Positions 29,006-36,829 of a stretch of DNA of 64,000 nt are shown piece by piece. The notes below the pieces were generated by a model. It made no database searches. It saw only the letters and a list, made by a program, of their open reading frames with translations, and was not told the origin of the DNA. The translations under genes and the position numbers were made by a program. Origin of the DNA: Subsaxibacter sp. CAU 1640 (GTDB lineage Bacteria > Bacteroidota > Bacteroidia > Flavobacteriales > Flavobacteriaceae); NCBI RefSeq assembly GCF_023156585.1, contig NZ_JALNMI010000003.1, positions 372,001-436,000 on the forward strand, given 5' to 3'. Each line of letters opens with the position of its first letter. The first letter of the stretch is position 1.

Positions 29006-29889
29006 AAAAATCCATATACGCTCTCGCCATTCTCTGGCTACTATCGTTTCAATGCGCCATAGCACAACTACAAAACAACCAGGCTACAGATACCATCACC
29101 ACCATCCTGTTCAAGGTAACCTCGCCCCATACCGATAACGTCTCCTACCTATTTGGAACCCACCATGCTTTCGGAAAAGAATTTTTTGACTCCTTAAACA
29201 TAGCCCATCAAGCCCTTGCATCAAGTCAAATAGTCATAAAGGAAAACCTCAACATTCCCGGTCAAACCGCCCAAGACATTATCAACCGCAGAACCAACAC
29301 CACACCTTGGAACAAATATTTGAGCAACCAAGACCTCGCATACATCAAAAACCTCTTCGCTACCAGCCCTACAGATTATAACAAAATGACCCCCACAGAA
29401 ATGTACACCTTTCTCAACAGACATTTCAAACAGCAAGTATGTCTCAACAAAGCAGCAGATGACACCTCGCTTTCTTTAGACGATTATATAGCCACAAAAG
29501 CCGTTGAGCAAAACATACCACTCTACGGGCTCGAAACAACACAGCAACAAATCACTTTACTCAACAAAGACGTCGAGAGATTGCCCCAAAAAAACCACAA
29601 GCGAAGACTCTCCAACATCATCAAAAAAATCAAAAACAAAAACATAAACAACTGCGAAGAAACAAAGTGGTATGCACACATGGCTATCCACTATCAACTA
29701 CAGGCACCCTGTAGAAATCACCTTATATTGACAGACAGAAACGCCCTATGGATGGCACAAATAAGCCAAAAGCTTCAAGAAAAAAACTGCTTTATCGCCG
29801 TTGGCTTAAGCCATTTAATGTACAGTTGCGGCCTCATCAATCAATTGACCCAACTAGGCTACACCGTCACACCAGTTTACCTAAAATAA
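28990..29889 (+). CDS. TraB/GumN-family exported protein
   Basis: 299 residues from MDHTIKKSIYALAILWLLSF, a signal peptide ending about CAIAQ; the in-frame ATG 201 bp upstream lies inside the preceding gene and was rejected. TraB/GumN features: first motif YLFGTHHAFGKEFF near the N-terminus with GTHH, middle helices, and terminal AVGLSHLM...LTQLGYTVTPVYL, matching the family's GxGHL...L...GY.V.P end. Family members include putative metal-dependent proteases of the Tiki superfamily; activity is inferred only. The 16 bp overlap with the previous gene suggests a joint role. Confidence 0.85.
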   Translation: MDHTIKKSIYALAILWLLSFQCAIAQLQNNQATDTITTILFKVTSPHTDNVSYLFGTHHAFGKEFFDSLNIAHQALASSQIVIKENLNIPGQTAQDIINRRTNTTPWNKYLSNQDLAYIKNLFATSPTDYNKMTPTEMYTFLNRHFKQQVCLNKAADDTSLSLDDYIATKAVEQNIPLYGLETTQQQITLLNKDVERLPQKNHKRRLSNIIKKIKNKNINNCEETKWYAHMAIHYQLQAPCRNHLILTDRNALWMAQISQKLQEKNCFIAVGLSHLMYSCGLINQLTQLGYTVTPVYLK

Positions 29890-30076
29890 AACCATTATTC
29901 ACATTAAAAACTAATCAACCACGCCACCCTCTCCTCAAAATCGAACAATAACAAAACCCCAAAAAGCATAACAAAAAGTTCCTCATATCCCGTTAAGATA
30001 ATGAGATATAGAGTATATTTATCCTCATATAACGAGTTGTACACAATTAAACCAAGCATTCCGCTGAAAAGAAAAA

Positions 30077-30379
30077 TTGAGGGAATTACCTAAAGATATT
30101 ATTGACGAAATGAAAAACCGGTTTGACTCGGACTTAATTTCTGCGAATAAAATTTTAACGGAATATTTGAAAGAATACGACTATTTGAATTCTGACCGAA
30201 TTATTCGCTGTGTAATATTTCTAACTCAAAACGGAATCGAAAACTTTGAAAAAAATTTGATTTTAGCAAAAGTTGACCCAAGAGATGTGATGTTTTGGGC
30301 TGAATATGAGAACCATAATGAAAATCACCCGAATAGAATTCTTGACTTTAATAAAACTTTTTCGGAAAATGGTGTTTAA
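30077..30379 (+). CDS. Small hypothetical protein, first gene of cassette 1
   Basis: 100 residues starting at TTG (30077; MRELPKDIIDEM). No ATG is available until internal MKNRF, eleven codons further on. Acidic and helical (SDLISANKILTEYLKEYDYL, IIRCVIFLTQNGIENFEKNL), with a C-terminal EYENHNENHPNRILDFNKTF. No signal or membrane segment. The shape is that of small cassette-borne adaptor or immunity-like proteins, but no family is recognised. Its stop overlaps the start of the following ORF (ATGGTGTTTAAGG), suggesting translational coupling. Confidence 0.5.
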   Translation: MRELPKDIIDEMKNRFDSDLISANKILTEYLKEYDYLNSDRIIRCVIFLTQNGIENFEKNLILAKVDPRDVMFWAEYENHNENHPNRILDFNKTFSENGV

Positions 30380-30545
30380 GGAAAAAACAAAGGATAATGA
30401 ACTTTATGTTTATCTCAATGGAAAACTGATTTACAAAAAGTGGTTAACTTCTGGAGAATCGAAAGTATTTGACGTAATGGCTTATGACAAATACACTCTG
30501 GAATCAATAAAAAAAAGAAATAACTGTGTACAACACCGGCTATAA
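30369..30545 (+). CDS. Small hypothetical protein, second gene of cassette 1
   Basis: 58 residues from ATG 30369 (MVFKEKTKDNELYVYLNGKL). The frame stays open 63 bp further up inside the previous gene, but the overlap with that gene's TAA makes 30369 the better start. The last residues (NNCVQHRL and the TAA) are encoded by the start of the attC-like spacer, so the terminus is set by the recombination site rather than by the ancestral gene. Function unknown; may be an accessory to the preceding protein. Confidence 0.4.
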   Translation: MVFKEKTKDNELYVYLNGKLIYKKWLTSGESKVFDVMAYDKYTLESIKKRNNCVQHRL

Positions 30546-30662
30546 TTCCTTGCGGTTGAATTCCTTATCGGAATTCAACGCAAATTTGCTATCTTCGGTT
30601 TACGACCGACACGAGCACAAAGTGCAAACTGGCGAAGCAAACTAAAGCCAAACACGTTGGCA
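30525..30662 (+). repeat. attC-like site 1 (cassette 1 / 2 boundary)
   Basis: Starts TGTGTACAAC (outer box), then ACCGGCTATAATT (inner box). The central hairpin GTTGAATTCC (30555-30564) / GGAATTCAAC (30570-30579) is perfect over 10 bp. Right arm CTAAAGCC then core GTTGGCA at 30656. Confidence 0.7.
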
Positions 30663-30681
30663 GTAATTTGAAAAAACAAAT

Positions 30682-30927
30682 TTGGACAAATTCGACAAAG
30701 AAATATTGTTTGAGTATATCTGGAAACTGATTAGCTTCTTTTATGCAATAATGATTCTACTTTCCGCCCTTGTTGGAATTATATCGATAATCTATATTTT
30801 AGATGGAATGGTGGATAAAAAAATTAGTCAAAGCGGACTAATCAAAGTATGGACATTCATTGTAAGTTATATAATTATAAGGAATTTAATAAAACCTTTC
30901 TTTATGAGAAAAATGAACAAATCCTAA
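30682..30927 (+). CDS. Small two-helix membrane protein, cassette 2
   Basis: 81 residues starting at TTG 30682 (MDKFDKEILFEYIWKL), 26 bp after the core site. Two membrane helices, about 15-40 (LISFFYAIMILLSALVGIISIIYIL) and 55-70 (IKVWTFIVSYIIIRNL), joined by DGMVDKKISQSG. No family recognised. A second ORF follows 5 bp after its stop, so the cassette is bicistronic. The product could tether or sense at the membrane; that is guesswork from topology. Confidence 0.5.
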   Translation: MDKFDKEILFEYIWKLISFFYAIMILLSALVGIISIIYILDGMVDKKISQSGLIKVWTFIVSYIIIRNLIKPFFMRKMNKS

Positions 30928-30932
30928 ATCCA

Positions 30933-31175
30933 ATGTTGACGGAATTAATCATAGACAAGTATGTAGTGAAATCTACTGGAGCGGATGGTGGACATAAATA
31001 CATTTCGACTGAAATTAATCTGAAGGGAAAAACAAAAAAACTGACAATTCTCTTTGCTGATAAATCGGACGAAAAAAAACTGAAGGAGAATGAACAAATA
31101 AGAGTGAAAGGCGAACTTCAAGATAATACAGAAGAATATGATTTGATAATGAGTAATGCGACTCTTAAAAAATAA
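30933..31175 (+). CDS. Small soluble protein with OB-like strand pattern, cassette 2
   Basis: 80 residues from MLTELIIDKYVVKSTG; the frame is open back to 30849 but that part is a shadow of the membrane-protein gene. The strand order (ISTEINLKGKTKKLTILFADKS, then EQIRVKGELQDNTEEYDLIMSNATL) resembles an OB-type beta-barrel such as those found in small nucleic-acid- or ligand-binding proteins. Family not recognised. It ends 5 bp before the next attC-like site, typical cassette packing. Confidence 0.5.
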   Translation: MLTELIIDKYVVKSTGADGGHKYISTEINLKGKTKKLTILFADKSDEKKLKENEQIRVKGELQDNTEEYDLIMSNATLKK

Positions 31176-31179
31176 AAAC

Positions 31180-31314
31180 TACTGCCAACACCAGCTATAA
31201 TTCAGCGTGGCCTATGCCCTATTTCGAAAAATACGTAAATTTAACCAAGCTGATTTCTCTGCGGACAAATCCAGCGGATTTATCCACGCCGAAATCATAG
31301 CCGAACCGTTGTGG
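31180..31314 (+). repeat. attC-like site 2 (cassette 2 / 3 boundary)
   Basis: Begins TACTGCCAAC, perfect complement of the cassette-2 start GTTGGCAGTA. Left inner box AGCTATAATTC, right inner box ATCATAGCC, core GTTGTGG at 31308. Internal GCGTGG (31203 region) / CCACGC (31294 region) complementarity supports a long stem. Confidence 0.7.
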
Positions 31315-31360
31315 TTAATTTTGACCAAAATATGCGGAATCTACTAATTCTCAAAGTCAA

Positions 31361-31948
31361 ATGAAAAACATAATAGCAACAATATTAGTTTTAGCCCTAC
31401 AGTCTTGTGGTAGCACACCAACAGTTGTTGATATGGCTGATGAAAGAAAAGCAGAGTATCGCAAAAATGGTAGTTACTATATAAAAGACAAAAAGAATTT
31501 TATGAATTCTTTTATAGGTACTTGGCAATATATTAATGATAGAACAGAATTTAGAATAACATTATCGAAAAAAGAAAAGTATCATTATACAGCACCTTTT
31601 AATGTAAATTATTATAAAGATGGAATGGTAATTCAATACCAAAAATACGAGAATGGCGAATTGATATACAATTCACCCGTAGGAACAAATCCGAATGGTG
31701 TTATAGAAGAGTTTGGAAAATTATATATGTCTTTTGTAGATTACGAAAAAAGAAATACTTATTTATTAGATTTAATTTTAATCAAAGAACCTAACAAGAA
31801 CGACAAATTAAAGTTTACTTTATCCAGTATTATCTTAAGGAATGATCCAAAACCAAAAAGATTAGAATATTGGTTAAGTTTGGGTGAAATAAATCCAGGT
31901 GAGTCGTTTTTTAGTGTTCCTGACAATATTATAATGACTAAAATGTAA
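31361..31948 (+). CDS. Lipoprotein of unknown function, cassette 3
   Basis: 195 residues. Lipoprotein signal with lipobox ALQSC (about Cys16). Mature part is beta-rich (FIGTWQYINDRTEFRITLSKKEKYHY, GKLYMSFVDYEKRNTYLLDL), reminiscent of a DUF6705-like or lipocalin-type lipoprotein fold, though I cannot name it firmly. Anchored in the periplasm or outer membrane. Lies 53 bp after the core site at 31308 and 7 bp before the next spacer. Confidence 0.68.
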   Translation: MKNIIATILVLALQSCGSTPTVVDMADERKAEYRKNGSYYIKDKKNFMNSFIGTWQYINDRTEFRITLSKKEKYHYTAPFNVNYYKDGMVIQYQKYENGELIYNSPVGTNPNGVIEEFGKLYMSFVDYEKRNTYLLDLILIKEPNKNDKLKFTLSSIILRNDPKPKRLEYWLSLGEINPGESFFSVPDNIIMTKM

Positions 31949-31954
31949 AAAAAC

Positions 31955-32055
31955 GAACCGCAACAATGCCTATAAATAATTGCACGTTCTCGCCTACGTC
32001 CGTCACGAGCACAAATCGCAAACTGCCGAAGCAAACCATAGCCCAACCGTTGAGC
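31955..32055 (+). repeat. attC-like site 3 (cassette 3 / 4 boundary)
   Basis: Begins GAACCGCAAC, matching 8 of 10 bases of the complement of the cassette-3 start GTTGTGGTTA with a G-T wobble. Contains TATAAATAATTGC, CGTCCGTCACGAGCAC and right arm CATAGCCC before core GTTGAGC at 32049. The shortest clear site with the 35.5 kb one, about 100 bp. Confidence 0.65.
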
Positions 32056-32132
32056 AAACAAGTTACAATAATGAAATCAAGATAGAATCCACACAATAAT
32101 CACCTACTAAACTCCTAAAAATAAATATTTGT

Positions 32133-32621
32133 ATGGCACAAGATTGGACTTCATTTACAACAAAAATCGCCGTTAAATCAACCTTGAATACCGTTTATAA
32201 CGCTTGGACAAAATCCTCTGAAATTGAAAAATGGTTTTTAGAAACCTGCACGTTTAAAGACACCAAAAATAATATTTTAGATAGTAACAAAAATGTTACC
32301 ACTCACTATAACTATGAGTGGACATGGTACTTGTTTGAAATTTTGGAGAAAGGAAAAATCACTCAAGCAAATGGGAAAGATTTTTTTCAGTTCACTTTTG
32401 CAGGAGATTGTTTAGTAGATATTCAACTTAAAGAAATTGGAGAATACATTCTTGTCACCCTTAAACAACATAATATTCCAACGGACGAGAAATCAAAATT
32501 TAATATCAGAATTGGATGTTTACAAGGGTGGACTTTCTATCTACTAAACTTAAAATCATTTTATGAAACAGGATACGACTTACGAAATAAAAATCCAGAA
32601 TTAAAAGGAGTCAACAACTGA
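32133..32621 (+). CDS. SRPBCC (START/AHSA1-like) domain protein, cassette 4
   Basis: 162 residues, soluble. The AHSA1-type opening TTKIAVKSTLNTVYNAWTKSSEIEKWFLE is followed by the beta-sheet of a hydrophobic-cavity fold and the C-terminal helix region GCLQGWTFYLLNLKSFYETG, as in SRPBCC proteins. Such proteins bind hydrophobic ligands or chaperone partners; the ligand here is unknown. Starts MAQDWTS. It stands between attC-like sites with no companion gene, so it should work alone. Confidence 0.82.
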   Translation: MAQDWTSFTTKIAVKSTLNTVYNAWTKSSEIEKWFLETCTFKDTKNNILDSNKNVTTHYNYEWTWYLFEILEKGKITQANGKDFFQFTFAGDCLVDIQLKEIGEYILVTLKQHNIPTDEKSKFNIRIGCLQGWTFYLLNLKSFYETGYDLRNKNPELKGVNN

Positions 32622-32637
32622 ATAAATTAAAAAAAAA

Positions 32638-32858
32638 CCTGCACACAATAATGGCTATAAGTAATTGCTCGTTCTCCCCTACGTCCGTCACGAGCACGAA
32701 GTGCAAACTGGCGTTAGCAAAATCCTAGCTCATTTCCACGCACCGAGCCATATATAAAAAACGTTACTCTCCCTCGTGATTTTTTGTTGCCAATAGCGCA
32801 TAGCCGCCCAAAATGGTTGTATATTAGAAGCATTATAGCGCATATAAACAAGTTGTAG
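32638..32858 (+). repeat. attC-like site 4, long and compound (cassette 4 / 5 boundary)
   Basis: Left box is worn (CCTGCACACAATAATGGCTATAAG versus expected TTTGCTCAAC). A first right arm, GAGCCATATATAAAAAACGTTACTC, ends near 32769. A further 90 bp holds two copies of ATAGCGCATA (32793-32802, 32835-32844) before the effective core GTTGTAGCAC at 32852. It looks like two sites fused, perhaps by loss of a cassette. Confidence 0.55.
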
Positions 32859-32875
32859 CACATTTAACCGAACCA

Positions 32876-33592
32876 ATGAAAATAGGAATTTTAATCATAA
32901 TTGTAATCTTAATTTTGGTTGTTGCATTTTTAGTTTTGAGAAATAAATCAAAAAATCTTGAAAACACTATGACTGAATTTGTTCGACTTGATTCTCAATC
33001 TGAATCTACTCAACATCTTCCTTTATTGCCTGAAAATTGGATATCTGAAATTGAGCAAAAATGGAATGATAAAGAATGGGGAGTTTATGACAATGAACAT
33101 TATGACATTTGTGAGAAAATTTGCAATGACATTTACTCAACAAATAAATATTGGGAAAAGAATCAAACTCACGCTGATTTTTTAAATGAGCTGACTAAAG
33201 AACAGAGGATTTATTTCACTCTAATAAACTTTGAATCTCAAGTCAACAACGGAGGAGTTTACCAATTTTTGTTTAATTACCCAGAATTGTCAATACTTGC
33301 ATTAGAAGGAATGCAAGTAACTGGAATGGAAAAATTGGCTACGGATTATAAAATAGTTTTGAATGAATATTTTGGTAAGTTCGATACAATTCAAGATTTG
33401 TATTCAAAGTTTCAGAATAATAAAAGTGATTGGAATAAACGATTTACAGCATTCGCAGAAGGATACAAAGAACTTCCTTCGGCTGAAAAAATAGAAGATT
33501 ATTTTTACGAGGAAAGTTTTGTCAAAACATATCAGCAGGACTTGACGAAATACGTAAAAGCGAATAGAGATAAATTTTATAAGACAAAATAA
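32876..33592 (+). CDS. DMP19/DUF4375-like protein with N-terminal helix, cassette 5
   Basis: 238 residues. One hydrophobic helix, about 2-21 (IGILIIIVILILVVAFLVL), then a helical domain with the family-like core TKEQRIYFTLINFESQVNNGGVYQF, FLFNYPEL and the tail FDTIQDLYSKFQNNKSDW. In other proteins this domain is a small helical fold of unknown role, sometimes called DMP19. Membrane-tethered with the domain probably outside the cytoplasm or facing it; topology is uncertain. The ATG is preceded by CGAACCA, part of a leader shared with other cassettes. Confidence 0.72.
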   Translation: MKIGILIIIVILILVVAFLVLRNKSKNLENTMTEFVRLDSQSESTQHLPLLPENWISEIEQKWNDKEWGVYDNEHYDICEKICNDIYSTNKYWEKNQTHADFLNELTKEQRIYFTLINFESQVNNGGVYQFLFNYPELSILALEGMQVTGMEKLATDYKIVLNEYFGKFDTIQDLYSKFQNNKSDWNKRFTAFAEGYKELPSAEKIEDYFYEESFVKTYQQDLTKYVKANRDKFYKTK

Positions 33593-33598
33593 AAAAAC

Positions 33599-33731
33599 GT
33601 GCTACAACAATGGCTATAAGTAATTGCTTGTTCTCGTCTACTTCTGAAAATCCTCGCGGATTTTCAGTTTGGTGTGTACTTGCAAAGTTAACCGCTAAAC
33701 CACGCAACTACTCATAGCCCAAACGTTGGGC
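33599..33731 (+). repeat. attC-like site 5 (cassette 5 / 6 boundary)
   Basis: Starts GTGCTACAAC, perfect complement of GTTGTAGCAC at 32852. Inner boxes GGCTATAAG / CTCATAGCC pair; a perfect 10-bp hairpin CTGAAAATCC (33644-33653) / GGATTTTCAG (33658-33667) sits between; core GTTGGGC at 33725. Confidence 0.75.
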
Positions 33732-33785
33732 ATAATTTAACGCAACCAAATCGGAAAAATCTCATCTAATGTGAAAACAAATGTT

Positions 33786-34598
33786 ATGAAAAAACTATTA
33801 ATCTTTACTTTAATTGGATTTACTTTTTTAGGTTGTGATTCTGACAAAGATGAAGTCCTAAATGATTCTGATTATGCAGAATATATAATTGAAAACTCTA
33901 TTAATTCAGAAATCAATTTTATGGCAGAAGAAATATATACGACTAACGAAATACAAGAACCCGTTTTAAAACTAAAATTAATTACTTCTGAAATGTTTCC
34001 TTGTATTAACTACGGATTGTCAACTACTGAATTTATAAACGGTAATGAATTAATTATAAGATTTGAGCAGATAGTTGAACCCGAATTATGTTTTACTGCA
34101 ATCGGACCTGCAACATCTTATATCGAATTACCTGAAAACACAAATAAAATAAGCTTTTTAAATGGAAGTGTAATTGATAAGTATTCTATAAATATTAATC
34201 AAGAAAAAATATCTTTAACGCTTATCGAAAATAATTTCACAACTTCATTACACGACAAAACTTTTAGGATTCCTGAAAATTCATTTGCATACGTTTGCGG
34301 AACTAATACAACTAATACAAACATTTATACAGATTTTTCAGAGATTATAGAGCAAAATGCTGATTTCATAGAATTTGAATTTGAAGGAGAAGGAAGAATT
34401 CCTTATCCAGAAACAACTGATGGAAATTGGGTCAATCATCCTTCAAAATATTATAAGTACACAGATTCGGTCGAATTTAACAATTTAGCTAATATAATGA
34501 ATGAATATTCTTCAGAAAACATCGAAGAAAATTCTGGAGTTACTATTTCAATATATGGTTGGAATAATATCAAATTTTACAGTTGGATTGAAAATTAA
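33786..34598 (+). CDS. Lipoprotein of unknown function, cassette 6
   Basis: 270 residues from MKKLLIFTLIGFTFLGC, with lipobox FLGC (Cys17 of this start). A GTG 15 bp upstream is in frame but the ATG at 33786 gives the normal signal peptide. Mature part is acidic and asparagine-rich, mixed beta, with one notable pair of cysteines (MFPCINYG and ELCFTAIG) and a later FAYVCGTN that could form disulfides. No family recognised. Perfect complementary termini flank it. Confidence 0.66.
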   Translation: MKKLLIFTLIGFTFLGCDSDKDEVLNDSDYAEYIIENSINSEINFMAEEIYTTNEIQEPVLKLKLITSEMFPCINYGLSTTEFINGNELIIRFEQIVEPELCFTAIGPATSYIELPENTNKISFLNGSVIDKYSININQEKISLTLIENNFTTSLHDKTFRIPENSFAYVCGTNTTNTNIYTDFSEIIEQNADFIEFEFEGEGRIPYPETTDGNWVNHPSKYYKYTDSVEFNNLANIMNEYSSENIEENSGVTISIYGWNNIKFYSWIEN

Positions 34599-34603
34599 AA
34601 AAC

Positions 34604-34738
34604 TATGCCCAACACCGTGTATAAAAAATTGCTAGTTTTAGCTAACACAAAGTTGGTTGCCTGTTTGCCGGCTTCCGATTTTCCTTCGGAAAATCCTCGC
34701 GGATTTCCCGCAACGAGCCATACACAAGACCGTTGTAA
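34604..34738 (+). repeat. attC-like site 6 (cassette 6 / 7 boundary)
   Basis: Starts TATGCCCAAC, perfect complement of GTTGGGCATA at 33725. Inner boxes CGTGTATAA / CATACACAAG pair perfectly over GTGTAT. Hairpin GATTTTCC (34677-34684) / GGAAAATC (34688-34695). Core GTTGTAA at 34732. Confidence 0.75.
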
Positions 34739-34845
34739 AACATTTACCTAAACCAAATGACCTTTTCACTAAATCGAAATAACTGATTAGGAAATTGAAT
34801 TTTTATTAAAAAAACTATGGGAATAAATTTGAATAAATACGTGAT

Positions 34846-35511
34846 ATGAAATTGAAGACAATTGTACTTCTGACAATTCTTTTAATCAGTAAAACCTTTT
34901 ACTCTCAAGAAAACAGTAGAGAAAAAATCTATTTTACATCTGACAGTTTACAGTTTATTCATTTATTGCCAAATCAAAAATTTGGTTTTATTTCATATAA
35001 AGGTCACTCACCATTGTCCTACCATAATGACAAAAATCAAAAAAAAGGTAGTATAGATGGACCGTATTTTACGATTAATGAATTTGGCTCAGGAACATAT
35101 TTGATTGAAAACAAAAAAATTCAATTGAATTTCATTAAACCAATACATTCGATTGATAGTATTTCAATTATAGAAACTAATAGCTTAACAGATTCAATAA
35201 ATGTTAAATTATCTTTCAAATCTTATTCAAATTCTGGAAACGATGACGAAATTGGAATTGGAAGTACTATAAAATCAAAGAATGGCTTAATTAACATAAA
35301 TACGATGTTTGAAAGTTTTGCATCATTCGCAGTTAAAAAAAGTAACATTCCTTTAAAATTAATAATTAACGAAAAGTATAATTTAGAAATAGCAAGCAAC
35401 AATAATCAAGACATTACTCTTTTTGTGAATGACTTTAAGAAATTCACGACTGACAATATTGAAAACAAAGTGTTTGAATTTAATACTCTGACTGAACAAA
35501 AGAATGAATAA
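34846..35511 (+). CDS. Exported protein of unknown function, cassette 7
   Basis: 221 residues. Signal peptide 1-20 (IVLLTILLISKTFYSQ). The mature domain is beta-rich (KIYFTSDSLQFIHLLPNQKFGFIS, GPYFTINEFGSGTYLIENKKIQLNFI), of a type often seen in Bacteroidota small exported proteins; no family named. About 104 bp of leader separates it from the core site. Ends four bases before the GTTTTACAAC box, with TAA following NE. It lacks a lipobox cysteine, so it is periplasmic or released rather than anchored. Confidence 0.64.
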   Translation: MKLKTIVLLTILLISKTFYSQENSREKIYFTSDSLQFIHLLPNQKFGFISYKGHSPLSYHNDKNQKKGSIDGPYFTINEFGSGTYLIENKKIQLNFIKPIHSIDSISIIETNSLTDSINVKLSFKSYSNSGNDDEIGIGSTIKSKNGLININTMFESFASFAVKKSNIPLKLIINEKYNLEIASNNNQDITLFVNDFKKFTTDNIENKVFEFNTLTEQKNE

Positions 35512-35515
35512 AAAC

Positions 35516-35612
35516 GTTTTACAACAATGCCTATAAGTAATTGCTTGTTCTCGCCTACTCGGAAAATCCTAGCTCATTTCCACGCACCGAGCCATACACA
35601 AAACCGTTGGCA
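35516..35612 (+). repeat. attC-like site 7 (cassette 7 / 8 boundary)
   Basis: Starts GTTTTACAAC, a perfect complement of GTTGTAAAAC at 34732. Carries AATGCCTATAAGTAATTGC, CACGCACCGAGCCATACACA and core GTTGGCA at 35606. No strong central hairpin; about 97 bp. Confidence 0.72.
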
Positions 35613-35651
35613 ACAAGCTAAAAAAACGTCAGAAATCAATAATCCTGCAAA

Positions 35652-36032
35652 ATGACAAAAATAATTTCAAGCCCTAATTGCGGAAATTCACCAAAAATGG
35701 AATTTCTAAAAGAATTCAATATTGCCTTTGCAAAAGGAAACGTAAAATTTATTAAGGAAAGTGTCACTGATGAAATTGTTTGGGATATAATTGGCGACAG
35801 AAAAATTGAGGGAAAAGAAAAGTTCACAGAAGAATTGGAAAAAATGAAATCCGAAAAAGCGACAGAATTGATAATCCACCAAATCTTATCGCACGGAAAA
35901 GAAGGAGCAACAAACGGAATTATTAAAATGCAAAACGGAAAAAAGTATGCCTTTTCAGACTTTTACAAATTTAAAGGAGCAAAAGGTGCAAAAATAAAAT
36001 CGATGACATCATACATAATTGAAATAAAATAA
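35652..36032 (+). CDS. NTF2/SnoaL-like small protein, cassette 8
   Basis: 126 residues. NTF2-like pattern: N-terminal helix (FLKEFNIAFAKGNVKFI), conserved VTDEIVWDIIGDRKIEGKEKFTEEL, and the ending GKKYAFSDFYKFKGAKGAKIKSM. Such cone-shaped barrels may be enzymes or ligand binders; the role here is unknown. There is an internal ATG after KM (codon 16), so the true start may be there. No complementary end box follows, so either this is the last cassette or its right site has been lost. Confidence 0.7.
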   Translation: MTKIISSPNCGNSPKMEFLKEFNIAFAKGNVKFIKESVTDEIVWDIIGDRKIEGKEKFTEELEKMKSEKATELIIHQILSHGKEGATNGIIKMQNGKKYAFSDFYKFKGAKGAKIKSMTSYIIEIK

Positions 36033-36086
36033 CAATAAAAAGATTTGTTTATATTTAGAACACTATCAACTTAAACTGTTCATAAA

Positions 36087-36758
36087 ATGAGAATTAATCT
36101 GTTCACCTGCTTGATATTGCTCGTATCATTAAATTCATTTTCACAAAAAGAAAAATACACGTCAGACCTAGACACCTTATATCTAAAAAATGGTGAGAAA
36201 AGAGTCGCATACATAAGCATTACATCAGGTAAAGATTACATCGATAAAATAAAGCTCTGTAAAAAAAGAAAAAAAGATATGTTTGGCCGAGAAGTTGGCA
36301 ATGGTGATTGTGTAAAGTATAACCCGGAACAATTGGATCCAGATAGACTGGTATATGGTTTTTCGGCTGCAAGAAAAAAAGATGCAGCTAAACAAGAGTA
36401 TGAATTAACTCCTAAAGTTAGGGTCTTTTTTAAAGTAACTACCAAATCAAAAGAAACGAAGTTTAAAGATTACACCCTCCTGCGTGAAGGTGATAATTAT
36501 GACTTTTATCACGATATGGTAAGTTACAGTTACATGTCTGGAAACAATTGGAAAACAAAAATCAAGAATTACACTTGCCTCACAAACAAGGGAGAAAGAC
36601 ACATCTTAAAATGTTTTAGAAGTGATAATTATAAATTCTATGACAAGGAAATTGTTGAATACTTTAGCGAATGCGAATCAGAGTTAAAAAATGTTTTAAA
36701 AGACATGAAATTGAGAGACCCTTTTCCCTATGAAGTCGTAGACGATTGTACCCATTAA
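36087..36758 (+). CDS. Exported protein of unknown function
   Basis: 223 residues with signal peptide 1-19 (FTCLILLVSLNSFSQ). Mature region is basic and mixed, with paired cysteines (KLCKKRKKD, GDCVKY, TCLTN, CFRSD, SECES, DDCTH) suggesting disulfides, and the tract DTLYLKNGEKRVAYISI. Recalls a Bacteroidota family with a DLYLKNG-type start of unknown function. It lies 54 bp after cassette 8 gene with no attC-like site between, so it may share that cassette or mark the chromosome side. Confidence 0.62.
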   Translation: MRINLFTCLILLVSLNSFSQKEKYTSDLDTLYLKNGEKRVAYISITSGKDYIDKIKLCKKRKKDMFGREVGNGDCVKYNPEQLDPDRLVYGFSAARKKDAAKQEYELTPKVRVFFKVTTKSKETKFKDYTLLREGDNYDFYHDMVSYSYMSGNNWKTKIKNYTCLTNKGERHILKCFRSDNYKFYDKEIVEYFSECESELKNVLKDMKLRDPFPYEVVDDCTH

Positions 36759-36829
36759 CTTAAGAACATGAGAATATGGTCTTGGCCTTTAGCTAATGAA
36801 AATAGCCTATGGATGGATTTTCATAAATC

